Under the pieces are notes generated by a model. That model ran no database searches, was not told where the DNA came from, and saw only the letters and a program-made list of their open reading frames with translations. 18,205 bases of DNA, taken from NCBI GenBank assembly GCA_002317325.1, contig DCJB01000061.1:1-18205 (forward strand), in the 5' to 3' direction. This DNA is from Bacteroidales bacterium UBA1711. Lineage in GTDB: Bacteria; Bacteroidota; Bacteroidia; Bacteroidales; P3. Both the position numbers and the translations under genes were made by a program. This document shows positions 1 to 7,259 of the stretch, in pieces. Within the stretch, counting starts at the first letter, position 1. Each line of letters opens with the position of its first letter.

Positions 1-60
1 CGGAGGAGAAACGGGGGAGAGACGGAGGAGTAACGGGGGAGAGACGGGGAAAGGTAGGAG
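1..60. repeat. G-rich 22-bp tandem repeat, cut by window edge
   Basis: Positions 1-22 and 23-44 are two copies of a 22-bp unit that differ at one base (a at 9, t at 31). A partly similar stretch continues from 45. The plus strand is almost pure purine with G-runs at 13-17, 35-39 and 46-49, so it could form a G-quadruplex. The array starts at the window edge, so its true copy number is unknown. It lies downstream of the last gene of the minus-strand operon. Confidence 0.75.
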
Positions 61-185
61 GTGGGGTTTGTTTATGTCATGGAGTTTATGGCACTGAAGC
101 CGAAATCATCAAGTATAGGAGGGGGAGTGAGTTGTGAATTGACGGATGGCTGTGGCGGGAACGGTTGACTCTAAAAAACCAATGC
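61..185. other. Non-coding stretch beyond the GNAT gene
   Basis: I see no convincing gene, promoter or RNA here. Reading out of the acetyltransferase on the minus strand, a run of six T lies at about 173-178, but no solid stem precedes it, so I do not call a terminator. A further G5 run lies near 120-125. Confidence 0.5.
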
Positions 186-722
186 TTAACTCTTTATTGC
201 ACCGTAGATGTAGTAGTCGCACCAGGTGCTGACCATTTTGCCTTGGCGGATGAGGCCTTCGCGCTGGAAGCCGCTTTTCTCTAAGACGCGCACGGAGGCG
301 GTGTTGCGCACGTCCACGTCGGTCCACAGGCGGCGGAGTTCGGTCTCCTCGAAGCAGAACCGCACCACCTCGCGGGTGGCTTCGGTGGCGAGACCTTTTC
401 CGTGGCAGGAAGGGGCGAGACGGATGGCGAGTTTGGCCATGCGGTCGCCCTCAATCAGATAGACCCACATTTCGCCCACCACCTTGTGCGAGGCGTTCTC
501 CACGATGCCCCAGTGGAAGCTCTTGGTGGGCTTGGCGGGTTTGGCGAAGAGGAGGGACGGGTCTTTGTCGGCTTTGCCGGCGGGTTTGCCCCAATAGCGG
601 TAAATCTCTTTCTGCGACAGCCACTGGCGGAGGTCGTCGGCATCGAGGGGCTGGAGCGTACGAAGCGTGAGGCGATCGGTGTGCAGGACGGGTTTGTTGT
701 TGATATAGTCGCTTAGTTTCAT
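186..722 (-). CDS. GNAT-family N-acetyltransferase (RimJ/RimL-like)
   Basis: This 178-residue protein fits the RimJ/RimL branch of the GNAT fold, which moves an acetyl group from acetyl-CoA to an amine, often a protein N-terminus or a small molecule. The N-terminal part has the usual RLTLR strand (residues 17-21). The acetyl-CoA pyrophosphate loop is the HGKGLATEA stretch at 107-115. It is followed by a helix and by VRNTASVRVLEKSGF (138-152), typical of the fold's last helix and strand. Length is normal for the family. It is the last gene of the minus-strand operon, 21 nt after the AsmA gene's stop, so it is probably co-transcribed. No Shine-Dalgarno sequence is seen. The substrate cannot be told from sequence. 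Confidence 0.9.
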   Translation of the reverse strand: MKLSDYINNKPVLHTDRLTLRTLQPLDADDLRQWLSQKEIYRYWGKPAGKADKDPSLLFAKPAKPTKSFHWGIVENASHKVVGEMWVYLIEGDRMAKLAIRLAPSCHGKGLATEATREVVRFCFEETELRRLWTDVDVRNTASVRVLEKSGFQREGLIRQGKMVSTWCDYYIYGAIKS

Positions 723-743
723 GGGCGCTGTTAAGTTAATAGA

Positions 744-3700
744 CTACCGCACGTTGGCTTCCAAGGCTTCGCGCACCATCTGTTTGATGGCGAGGGTGCG
801 GGTTTGGAGGGCGTCGCGTTTTTCGGGCTTGTAGAGTTCGGCGTACTTCACGCTGCCCAGCTTGATGTTGGGTTTGGCGAGGGTGCCGTTGACATCGACG
901 GCGAGGCGGACGGGCAGCGGGCATTTGAGCAATTCGAGGTGGTAGTTGCAGGCGTTGTCGAGCGTGTGGCGGCCGCCGACGCAGAGCCGGTATTTGTTCA
1001 GGTCGAGCAGGAAGGGGAAGACTTCGATTTCCTTGCGGAAGACGGCGGCCTCGACGCTGAGGCTGTCTATGCCGATGAGTCCGTCGCGCTGCCGCCAGTC
1101 TTTGAGCTGGAGGAGGCGCGCGATGGAGGCCAGTTTGTCGTTGTCCATCACCACGAGGTCGGAGCCTGTGATAGCGGCGGCGCCGAGGAGGGTGCTCATC
1201 TTGGGGCGGTAGAAGGCGTCGAGGTTGCATTCTGCGGCGAGGTGGAAGTCGCCCTTGCCCCTGAACGAGGCGAGCATGGGCACCAGCGTGTCGATGGTGG
1301 GAATCATGTCGAGGAGGTCCTCAATCTGGATGTCGAGGAGGTGGAAGTCGAGGCCGAGGAAGAGGTGGTTGATGCGGGGCGAGCGATAGAGGCCGGTGAG
1401 CTGCATACGGGCGGCTTTGCAGGTGAAGCCCATCTGGTCGAGCACCGCTGTGCCGTCGGAGAGCGATACCGAGCCCGAGAGGTCGGCGAGGTCGTTGCCG
1501 AAGGCTACGCAGCGGTCGATGTGGGTGTTGAGCTTCAGGTCCACATCCTTGGGGACGATGAAGGGGTTGGCGGCGGGCGAAATGTTGTCGGCCGCACGCT
1601 GCTGTTCGAGTGTGTCTTTGTCGGCGCCCATGCCGCTGAGTATGGCCATCAGCTGGTCGATGTCGGCATAGTGGGAGCCGAAGTCGAGGCTGCCCGTGAG
1701 CATACCCGTATGGCTGAGCCACTGTTGGAGGCCGCGCACCTGGCCCGAGAGGTGGTAGTCGGACACGCCCCACAGCACGTCGGCTTCGCGGATGCTGCAC
1801 ACCTCGGGGCGGAAATCGAAGATGAAGGAGGTGAGGCGCACCGCGTCGGTCATGCCCGGAGCCGACAGGGCCAGGCGGTCGAGGTCGATTGAGGCGACGG
1901 GATTCCACTGCCGCAGGAGGTTGTCCTCCTCCTTTGGCGAGCGGCAGACGCTGCCCTTCAGCCGCAGGGTGTCGGTGAAGGCGGAGAAGAGCGAGTCTTT
2001 CTGTGCCGAGAGGCGGCTGCACCGCAGGGCGATGCGGGCGGAGAGGGGCTGCCGTTTGTCCAAGAGGTTGGGGCAAGAGACCACTATGTCGGGAGCGTTC
2101 ATTTCGGCTTCGAGGTTGGGGGCGGCCTCCACGTTGAGGTTTGCGCCCGTGATATGGGCGGAGAGGATGTCGGACGAAGGCTTGGCGGCCGCCCGTTTGG
2201 CGGGCAGGGCGAGGGCCACCCGCAGGTGGGGCGACGAGGCGTGGAGGCTGTCGGTCTGCACATCGAGGTCGTCGAGAAGGAGTGTGCCGTGGGCCTTCAC
2301 CCGCTCAAGAGCGAGACTTGTGAGGTCGGACAGGCGGCTCTGCACCTTGAGGTCAACGGCCGAGGCGCCTCGGAGGCGCAGGTCGGGCGGAAGGAAGGCG
2401 GCGAGGTCGTCCAGCGCCACATTGCCGCGGATGCGGGCATTGACCTGGCGAGCAGAGAGGAAGTCGTCCACCCGCCCAGTGACAGAGAGGCTGCTGCCAC
2501 CCGACTGGGCCGAGAGGCGCAGCACCTGCAAGTCGGACGGGGCCGATGGCAGGCTGTCGGCAGAGAGGTTGAGGCGGGCGGCGACTTCGGCCTCAATCTT
2601 GTGCAGCGGCAGCGACGGCAGAGAAGCGAGGTCGAGGGAGCCTCGGTGGAGCAGGATATGGGCATCGACCACGGGCAGCCGACCTGAACCGACTGAGCCC
2701 ACCACCTTGCCCGAGAGGGAGAGGCGACCGTCGGCGTTGAAGCCGTTGAGGGCTTTGGCGAGGTCGGCGGGCAGGAAGGAGAGCAGCTCGGCTATCTGCC
2801 AGTCGGCGGCGGCGTAGGTCATGTCGGTGGTGAGGGGTACGCCGTCGTGGGGCAGCGAGAGGGCGCCGTTGAGGCTGAGGCTGTAGCCGAGTAGCGAGAC
2901 CACGGCTTGGGAGAGGGCGGCGGCACGGTTTTGGAGGTCGGCGCGGAAAGGAATGTTGAGCGAGAGCAGCTTTTTGCGTGAGGCGCGGGCCGGGTCGGTG
3001 ATGTAGGGCTTGCCGGAGAGCGACAGCGCCCCGTTGTCGAGGGAGAGCCGCAGCCGGCCTTGCAACGAGTCCATCGGGCCGCTTCCGCGGAGCGAGAGGG
3101 CGAGGTGCGAAAGGTCGGCGTCGAGCAGACGGGCGCCGGCGGTGTCGGTTTTCACGGCGCGAAGACGGTCTAACGAGAGCCGCAGCCGACCGTTGGCGGA
3201 CTGCTGCTCCCAGCCGCCGCAGAGCGTGAAGCCGAGGCAGTCGGCACGGGCCGCGAGGCCTTGGCGGAGGTCGCAGCAGCGGGCCGAGAGGTTGCGGACA
3301 CAGATGCGGCGGAGGTCTATCCGCTCGGGGAACTGCCCCGACGAGGAGGTGTCGGTATCCTCAGAACGGGCGAAGACATCGAGGTTGCTCCAGCCGTCGG
3401 CCGAAGTATAGAGGTTTGCAAAGCCGTTCTCGAGACACAGCTGGCGGACAATGACGCTGCCATCCTTGAGGAAGGCACGCAGGTCGAGACCCACGGCGAG
3501 GGACTCGACGCCGGCCAAGGTGTCGCTCGCGGGGGCGACGGCGAAGAGGTCGGAGCCTGGGGCGGTGGGACAGGGGTTGACCAGCACCACATCTTCAAGC
3601 CGCAGCCCCGCATTGGGCCAGGTCTTGAAGAGCGAGAGGCTGACGCGCCCGAACCGCGCCTCGCACTCGATGTAGTCTTTAGCCAGCCGATTGGCAATGG

Positions 3701-3812
3701 AGGTGAGGCGGGAGGGGGTGAACACGAGATAGAGCAGCACAGCCACCGCCGCCAACAGCAGACCCACTGCCGAACCGAGGGCAATGAGCGAAATCTTCCA
3801 ACCCCTTTTCAT
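744..3812 (-). CDS. AsmA-family envelope protein
   Basis: A 1,022-residue protein with one N-terminal membrane anchor (about residues 8-31, after a short MKRGWK basic start). The rest is a long beta-rich, leucine- and serine-rich region predicted to be periplasmic. AsmA-family proteins share this plan. They are thought to bridge the envelope and help move lipids to, or shape, the outer membrane; that role is family knowledge and is not shown here. The start at 3812 overlaps the stop of the upstream lipoprotein gene as ATGA, which points to translational coupling. The order lipoprotein, AsmA, GNAT makes the distal half of the operon envelope-flavoured. I see no frameshift or internal repeat. 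Family membership is fairly sure; the exact role is not. Confidence 0.88.
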   Translation of the reverse strand: MKRGWKISLIALGSAVGLLLAAVAVLLYLVFTPSRLTSIANRLAKDYIECEARFGRVSLSLFKTWPNAGLRLEDVVLVNPCPTAPGSDLFAVAPASDTLAGVESLAVGLDLRAFLKDGSVIVRQLCLENGFANLYTSADGWSNLDVFARSEDTDTSSSGQFPERIDLRRICVRNLSARCCDLRQGLAARADCLGFTLCGGWEQQSANGRLRLSLDRLRAVKTDTAGARLLDADLSHLALSLRGSGPMDSLQGRLRLSLDNGALSLSGKPYITDPARASRKKLLSLNIPFRADLQNRAAALSQAVVSLLGYSLSLNGALSLPHDGVPLTTDMTYAAADWQIAELLSFLPADLAKALNGFNADGRLSLSGKVVGSVGSGRLPVVDAHILLHRGSLDLASLPSLPLHKIEAEVAARLNLSADSLPSAPSDLQVLRLSAQSGGSSLSVTGRVDDFLSARQVNARIRGNVALDDLAAFLPPDLRLRGASAVDLKVQSRLSDLTSLALERVKAHGTLLLDDLDVQTDSLHASSPHLRVALALPAKRAAAKPSSDILSAHITGANLNVEAAPNLEAEMNAPDIVVSCPNLLDKRQPLSARIALRCSRLSAQKDSLFSAFTDTLRLKGSVCRSPKEEDNLLRQWNPVASIDLDRLALSAPGMTDAVRLTSFIFDFRPEVCSIREADVLWGVSDYHLSGQVRGLQQWLSHTGMLTGSLDFGSHYADIDQLMAILSGMGADKDTLEQQRAADNISPAANPFIVPKDVDLKLNTHIDRCVAFGNDLADLSGSVSLSDGTAVLDQMGFTCKAARMQLTGLYRSPRINHLFLGLDFHLLDIQIEDLLDMIPTIDTLVPMLASFRGKGDFHLAAECNLDAFYRPKMSTLLGAAAITGSDLVVMDNDKLASIARLLQLKDWRQRDGLIGIDSLSVEAAVFRKEIEVFPFLLDLNKYRLCVGGRHTLDNACNYHLELLKCPLPVRLAVDVNGTLAKPNIKLGSVKYAELYKPEKRDALQTRTLAIKQMVREALEANVR

Positions 3813-4180
3813 ATCCTGTTGAAGGTTTTAACGTTTCCGTAGTCGTCGTTCCACACCAAGAGTGCGGCGTTGAGGGTGGTGACGGTATAGACCTTGGGCA
3901 CAACCTGCCCCATCTGTCCCCTCATGACGCAGGTGAGTTCGGCACCGGCGACAGTCCAAGTGAACTTGATGCCCTCGCCCTCCTGCACATCGTCGGACAA
4001 GTCCCATGTCTCGCCCTCGTGGGAGGAGTCGAAACGCCAGCACTCCTCGGTGCCAACCTGCTTCCAACGGCCGGCGAGGAGGTCCTCATCCACATCGGTG
4101 GCGGGTTCCTTGGCGCAGCCCGCCATGATAAAGAAAACGGCCGCCACGAGCAGCAGCCGAATCAGTCCTTTTGTCTTCAT
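3809..4180 (-). CDS. Small lipocalin-like lipoprotein
   Basis: A 123-residue predicted lipoprotein. The chosen start (4180) gives MKTKGLIRLLLVAAVFFIMAGC: a basic n-region, a hydrophobic core and a lipobox ending MAGC, with Cys22 as the lipidated residue. The longer reading frame, to 4222, would bury this signal peptide, so I reject it. The mature part starts with an acidic linker and a LLAGRWKQV motif, like the G-x-W start of lipocalin-like (calycin) domains common in Bacteroidota. It then alternates short strands. No catalytic motif is seen. The acidic stretch after the lipobox (TDVDEDL) could act as a surface-export signal as known in Bacteroidetes, but the match is loose. The stop overlaps the AsmA start by 4 nt, suggesting the two proteins are made together. 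Confidence 0.82.
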   Translation of the reverse strand: MKTKGLIRLLLVAAVFFIMAGCAKEPATDVDEDLLAGRWKQVGTEECWRFDSSHEGETWDLSDDVQEGEGIKFTWTVAGAELTCVMRGQMGQVVPKVYTVTTLNAALLVWNDDYGNVKTFNRI

Positions 4181-4203
4181 AACTCGAACGCTAAACAATA
4201 CAT

Positions 4204-4256
4204 TGGGCAGCGATGAAACCAATAGGCTGTGTGAAGGACAAACATCGTCCTGCCCA
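4204..4256 (-). promoter_or_regulatory. Competing hairpins between hpt and the lipoprotein gene
   Basis: Two arms flank this gap: TGGGCAG plus CGATG at 4204-4215, and CATCG plus CTGCCCA at 4243-4256. They pair over 12 bp with a 2-nt bulge (4248-4249) and a 27-nt loop. Smaller hairpins use the same bases: AGGAC (4235-4239) with GTCCT (4247-4251), and ATTGG (4202-4206) with CCAAT (4219-4223). The small and large structures exclude each other, as in attenuators. On the minus strand the structure begins just after the hpt stop codon and is followed by a T-poor sequence, so it is not a classic terminator. It could be an RNA processing or stability element. Confidence 0.4.
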
Positions 4257-4258
4257 TT

Positions 4259-4795
4259 TTACTCATCAATCACATACACATCGCGGTAGGTGCGACCCAT
4301 GCCGTCATAGTCGAGACCGTAGCCCACGATGAAGTCGTTGGGAATCTCTTTGCCCACATAGTCCAGCTTGAAACTCTTCTTGAAGCTGCCCGGCTTGAAG
4401 AAGAAGGTGCAAACGGCAATGCTGGCGGGCTTGAGTTCGGCCAGCTGCTGGAGCATACACTCCATCGAAATGCCGCTATCGACAATGTCCTCCACAATGA
4501 TGACGTGCCGTCCCTCGCACTTTTCGGGGAAGCCGAGCACCTTTTTCACGCAGCCCGAACTGGAAAGGCCCTGATAGGAAGAGTAGCGGACGAACGATAT
4601 TTCGGCATCGAAGTCAAGCTCCTTGGCCAAATCGGAGGCGAACATGAAGCTGCCCGTAAGCACGGGGCAGAGGATTGGGTCCTTGCCGCGGTAGTCTTGG
4701 GAGATTTGGGCGGCGACGCGTCTGACGGCGGCGGCCACCTCGGCTTCGGGCATATACATTTTGAAGGTTTTGTCTAAGACTTTGATTTTTTCCAT
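4259..4795 (-). CDS. hpt: Hypoxanthine phosphoribosyltransferase
   Basis: A cytoplasmic 178-residue purine-salvage enzyme that joins hypoxanthine (often also guanine) to PRPP, giving IMP or GMP. The PRPP-binding signature VIIVEDIVDSGIS is at residues 98-110, with its two acidic residues and the DSG turn. The flexible catalytic loop with SYQG is at 73-76. The C-terminal purine-binding segment FIVGYGLDYDGMGR is at 155-168, as expected for HPRT. Length is normal. The start at 4795 follows the SUMF1 gene by 27 nt with no Shine-Dalgarno sequence. It sits in the same operon as pyrE, another PRPP-dependent enzyme. A pair of competing hairpins follows the stop codon. Confidence 0.96.
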   Translation of the reverse strand: MEKIKVLDKTFKMYMPEAEVAAAVRRVAAQISQDYRGKDPILCPVLTGSFMFASDLAKELDFDAEISFVRYSSYQGLSSSGCVKKVLGFPEKCEGRHVIIVEDIVDSGISMECMLQQLAELKPASIAVCTFFFKPGSFKKSFKLDYVGKEIPNDFIVGYGLDYDGMGRTYRDVYVIDE

Positions 4796-4822
4796 GGTGG
4801 GGGGTGTGTATGTGAGACAATG

Positions 4823-5860
4823 CTATTCTTCGTCGCGTTCGGGGGTGTCGAGGGCCAGCCGGAAGCCGTAGTAGGGGTAGCCGTAGTCGGGCACATACCA
4901 GCTGCGCTCGAAGACGCTGCAGCCCCACGAGGGGCTGTTGATGCAGCCGCCGCGGAGAATGCGGTTCTCGCCCTTGCGGGGCCCCTGCGGACAGTTCTGC
5001 GGCTGGGCGGTGTAGGGTGCCATCCAGTCGGCGCACCACTCCATGACGTTGCCCCCCATGTCGTAAAACCCCAGTTCGTTGGGGAGGAGGCGACCCACGG
5101 GATGGGTGTGTCCGTCGCTGTTGAGCACAAACCAGCAGTGGCTCCAGACGCTGGCGTCAGTGCCGGGATAGCGGCTGCCGCGGGAACGTTTGCCGCCCCG
5201 CGCCGCATATTCCCATTCGGCCTCGGTGGGGAGGCGGAAACGGTAGCCCGTCATTTGGCTGAGGCGGGCGATGAATATTTGTGCTTCGTTCCAAGAAACC
5301 TGCTCGACGGGCAGACTGTCGTTGCCCTCCCACTTGGACGGGTTTTCGCCCATTACCTCCTTCCACAGTCCCTGCGTCACTTCGTGGCGGCCGAGGTAGA
5401 AGTTGTTGACCGTCACCTGATGGAGCGGCAGTTCGTCGGAGTAGGTGTTCTTTTCGCCCGCCTTGTGGGTGCATCCCATCGTGAAGCGGCCGCCTTCGAC
5501 GGGGAGCATACGGAAACATTGGCTGCCCGCATAGACCAGCAGGGCGCCGTCATCGACCTCTACGAGGAAGGAGAGGTCGGAGCTGTCAACGCCTTTGATT
5601 TCGGGTATCGAAATGCCCTGCATGAGCCGCTGCCGGCCCGGCGCCACGCTCTTGCCCACATCGCCCGTGAAGCCCTTCAGCGGCTCGGTATAGCGACCTC
5701 CCGCCACCGCCACGCGAACGCAGATGTCGGCCTGCTCATCGAGGCTGTATGAGATTCGGACGGTATCGCCGGAAAGGGCGAAGGCTACACCTCCCACCGT
5801 CTGCCCCCGCACGGAGCAGTAGCAGGTCAGCACTAATGCTATGAGGAGCAGCCTTTTCAT
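4823..5860 (-). CDS. Secreted SUMF1/FGE-sulfatase-domain protein
   Basis: A 345-residue exported protein. The start at 5860 gives a signal peptide (MKRLLLIALVLTCYCSVRGQ); an earlier in-frame start at 5938 would overlap pyrE and hide it. Residues about 21-115 form a beta-rich N-terminal domain. Residues about 122-336 are a SUMF1/FGE-sulfatase fold: GGRFTMGC (123-130), HEVTQGLWKEVMG (159-171), RLPTEAEWEYAARGG (209-223), GGNVMEWCADW (269-279), RILRGG (300-305) and GFRLAL (332-337). True formylglycine-generating enzymes use two cysteines after the RGG motif. Here Cys314 aligns by eye with the second, but the first is Ser309, and an extra Cys306 lies just after RGG. It is therefore probably not a sulfatase activator; structural, binding or other SUMF1-fold roles are open. 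It lies between two nucleotide-metabolism genes, 32 nt after pyrE. Confidence 0.88.
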   Translation of the reverse strand: MKRLLLIALVLTCYCSVRGQTVGGVAFALSGDTVRISYSLDEQADICVRVAVAGGRYTEPLKGFTGDVGKSVAPGRQRLMQGISIPEIKGVDSSDLSFLVEVDDGALLVYAGSQCFRMLPVEGGRFTMGCTHKAGEKNTYSDELPLHQVTVNNFYLGRHEVTQGLWKEVMGENPSKWEGNDSLPVEQVSWNEAQIFIARLSQMTGYRFRLPTEAEWEYAARGGKRSRGSRYPGTDASVWSHCWFVLNSDGHTHPVGRLLPNELGFYDMGGNVMEWCADWMAPYTAQPQNCPQGPRKGENRILRGGCINSPSWGCSVFERSWYVPDYGYPYYGFRLALDTPERDEE

Positions 5861-5892
5861 TAGGGAAGCAGCGCTTAATGCTACGGTGAAGG

Positions 5893-6546
5893 TCAGCCGA
5901 GGCGGGCATCGCTCCAGGCCTCGGGGTTCTTGCGCCACTGGGCGAGTGACTGCTGGTCTTCCATGCGTATATAGTCCTCGCGGCAGGCCACGTCGATGAG
6001 TGTGCCGTAGTCGGTGAGCGTGTGAAGTTCGACTTGGGCTTCCTCAAAGTTCTTGGCGGCGACGGCCAACTGGTAGGTGAAGATGGCGGCCATGCCCTTT
6101 ACCACGCAGCCCTTTTCGCGTAGGGCGTGGACGGCAACAAGGCTGCTCTTGCCAGTGGAGACGAGGTCCTCGATGACCACCACCGACTGTCCTTCGTGAA
6201 TCTCGCCCTCAATCTGATTGGTGAGACCGTGGGACTTCGACTCAGAACGCACATAGACAAAGGGCTTTTCCAAGTCCTGCGCCACCAAGGCGCCTTGGGC
6301 GATGCCGCCGGTGGCAACGCCGGCTATCACATCTACATTGCCCCAGTACTCGTTGATGGTATCGACAAAGCGCTGGCGAATGAAGGTGCGGATGGCGGGA
6401 TAGGATAGCGTGACACGATTGTCGCAGTAGATGGGAGATTTGCGGCCGGAAGCCCATGTGAAAGGGTGTTCGTTGTTGAGCTTTACGGCTTTGATTTGCA
6501 GTAAGAAATTGGCCATTTGCTCGGCCGTGGGTTCTGTGTTTTTCAT
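5893..6546 (-). CDS. pyrE: Orotate phosphoribosyltransferase
   Basis: A 217-residue cytoplasmic enzyme of pyrimidine synthesis that converts orotate and PRPP to OMP. The PRPP motif VVVIEDLVSTGKSS is at residues 122-135. Other OPRT hallmarks are FTWASGRKSPIYCDNR (29-44), the GVATGGIAQG loop (76-85) and the mobile catalytic loop around VRSESKSHG (99-107). Length is normal. The start at 6546 gives an N-terminus of the usual length. A second ATG at 6516 (Met11) is possible, and it matters because a promoter box lies only a few bases before 6546. It is the first gene of the six-gene minus-strand operon and is divergent from the Nudix gene. An upstream TTG-like start at 6639 adds residues unlike the family and runs through the promoter, so I reject it. 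Confidence 0.96.
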   Translation of the reverse strand: MKNTEPTAEQMANFLLQIKAVKLNNEHPFTWASGRKSPIYCDNRVTLSYPAIRTFIRQRFVDTINEYWGNVDVIAGVATGGIAQGALVAQDLEKPFVYVRSESKSHGLTNQIEGEIHEGQSVVVIEDLVSTGKSSLVAVHALREKGCVVKGMAAIFTYQLAVAAKNFEEAQVELHTLTDYGTLIDVACREDYIRMEDQQSLAQWRKNPEAWSDARLG

Positions 6547-6550
6547 ACTG

Positions 6551-6582
6551 CAAAAGTACACTTTTTTTTCGTTCCGAGAAAA
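6551..6582 (-). promoter_or_regulatory. Predicted Bacteroidota-type promoter of the pyrE operon
   Basis: On the minus strand TACTTTTG (plus positions 6551-6558) fits the Bacteroidota -7 consensus TAnnTTTG exactly. About 20 nt upstream lies a T-rich -33 region (6579-6582). The box ends only 4 nt before the pyrE ATG, so transcription would begin at or next to the start codon. Confidence 0.6.
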
Positions 6583-6590
6583 TATTTTTA
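6583..6590 (+). promoter_or_regulatory. Possible weak -7 box for the Nudix-dprA pair
   Basis: TATTTTTA matches TAnnTTTG except for the last base and lies 27 nt before the ATG at 6618. No clear -33 element is seen in the T-run upstream. It sits back to back with the pyrE promoter in the 71-nt divergent gap. Confidence 0.3.
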
Positions 6591-6617
6591 GAATGCCGGC
6601 GTTCAACTGTGCGAAAG

Positions 6618-7259
6618 ATGAACATGATAACACTGTCATACTTAGACCACGAAATGCGGGTCTGCCCGCCCTCGGAAGGCCTTGTGCCTGAGGGGTGGCA
6701 TGGTATGGACGACAGCGACTGGGAGGCCTGTTTTGCGGCTCTGGTGGAACACCTGCAGGTGTGGGTGGAACTGCGCCGTGGGCTTCGGCCGCTCAGCGCC
6801 TTTGTCCACTGCCGCTTCCGCACCGTGAAAGCTGCCGGCGGATTGGCGGAGGCATCCGATGGCAGGTGGCTGATGATATGCCGCGAGGGACGCTGGGACC
6901 TGCCCAAGGGAATGGTGGAGCGGGGCGAGACCCTGCGACAGGCTGCCCTGCGGGAGGTGGGCGAAGAGACGGGTGTCGCCGACCTCGTCGCCGGCCCGCT
7001 GCTGCTCAAGACCTACCACATATTCGACAAGTACGGCGGGTGGCATTTCAAGCAGACCTCTTGGTTTGCCATGAGCTGCCCCAGCGCCATGCCCACCGCA
7101 CCCCAAGCCGACGAAGGCATCAGCCAAGCCGTGTGGGTGGAGCCGGACACCTGTGTCCAAAGGCTGCGGCAGTCCTACGCCTCGCTGCGGCTGCTGGCCG
7201 GCCGGCTGCGTCCAGCAGAACCAATCAACACAGAACACTCAAATACCGCTTCATATTGA
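6618..7259 (+). CDS. Nudix hydrolase with N-terminal extension
   Basis: A 213-residue predicted hydrolase of nucleoside-diphosphate-linked compounds. A perfect Nudix box (G-x5-E-x7-REV-G-EE-T-G-V) spans residues 98-120 (GMVERGETLRQAALREVGEETGV region), with the metal-binding REVGEE core at 112-117. The preceding WDLPKG is typical of the fold. Residues 1-75 form an extension without a motif I recognise, followed by a strand segment RWLMICREGRWDLPKG (83-98). The start could be 6618 or 6624; a GTG at 6609 is less likely. The substrate cannot be predicted. Its TGA stop overlaps the TTG start of dprA, so the two genes form a coupled pair divergent from pyrE. Confidence 0.9.
   Translation: MNMITLSYLDHEMRVCPPSEGLVPEGWHGMDDSDWEACFAALVEHLQVWVELRRGLRPLSAFVHCRFRTVKAAGGLAEASDGRWLMICREGRWDLPKGMVERGETLRQAALREVGEETGVADLVAGPLLLKTYHIFDKYGGWHFKQTSWFAMSCPSAMPTAPQADEGISQAVWVEPDTCVQRLRQSYASLRLLAGRLRPAEPINTEHSNTASY

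Noticed and set aside
804..1892. Long plus-strand open frame opposite the AsmA gene
   Set aside because: It is antisense to a clear AsmA gene. Its composition is the mirror of the GC-rich coding strand, and it has no recognisable domain or start signal.
2360..2373. 14-bp perfect palindrome CCGAGGCGCCTCGG in the AsmA gene
   Set aside because: It has no loop and lies in GC-rich repeated codon usage, where such palindromes are expected now and then; no context supports a role.
1792..2817. Second long plus-strand frame (arginine- and serine-rich) over the AsmA gene
   Set aside because: Low-complexity basic translation typical of a shadow frame; the minus-strand gene explains the region.
6547..6617. 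Strand-switch point with base-skew change as a replication origin or terminus
   Set aside because: The skew follows gene orientation and there are no DnaA-box clusters or dif-like sites; it is an ordinary divergent promoter region.
6695..7255. Upstream extension of the dprA frame to 6695
   Set aside because: It overlaps the Nudix gene in another frame and adds residues with no DprA similarity; the TTG at 7256 fits the family.
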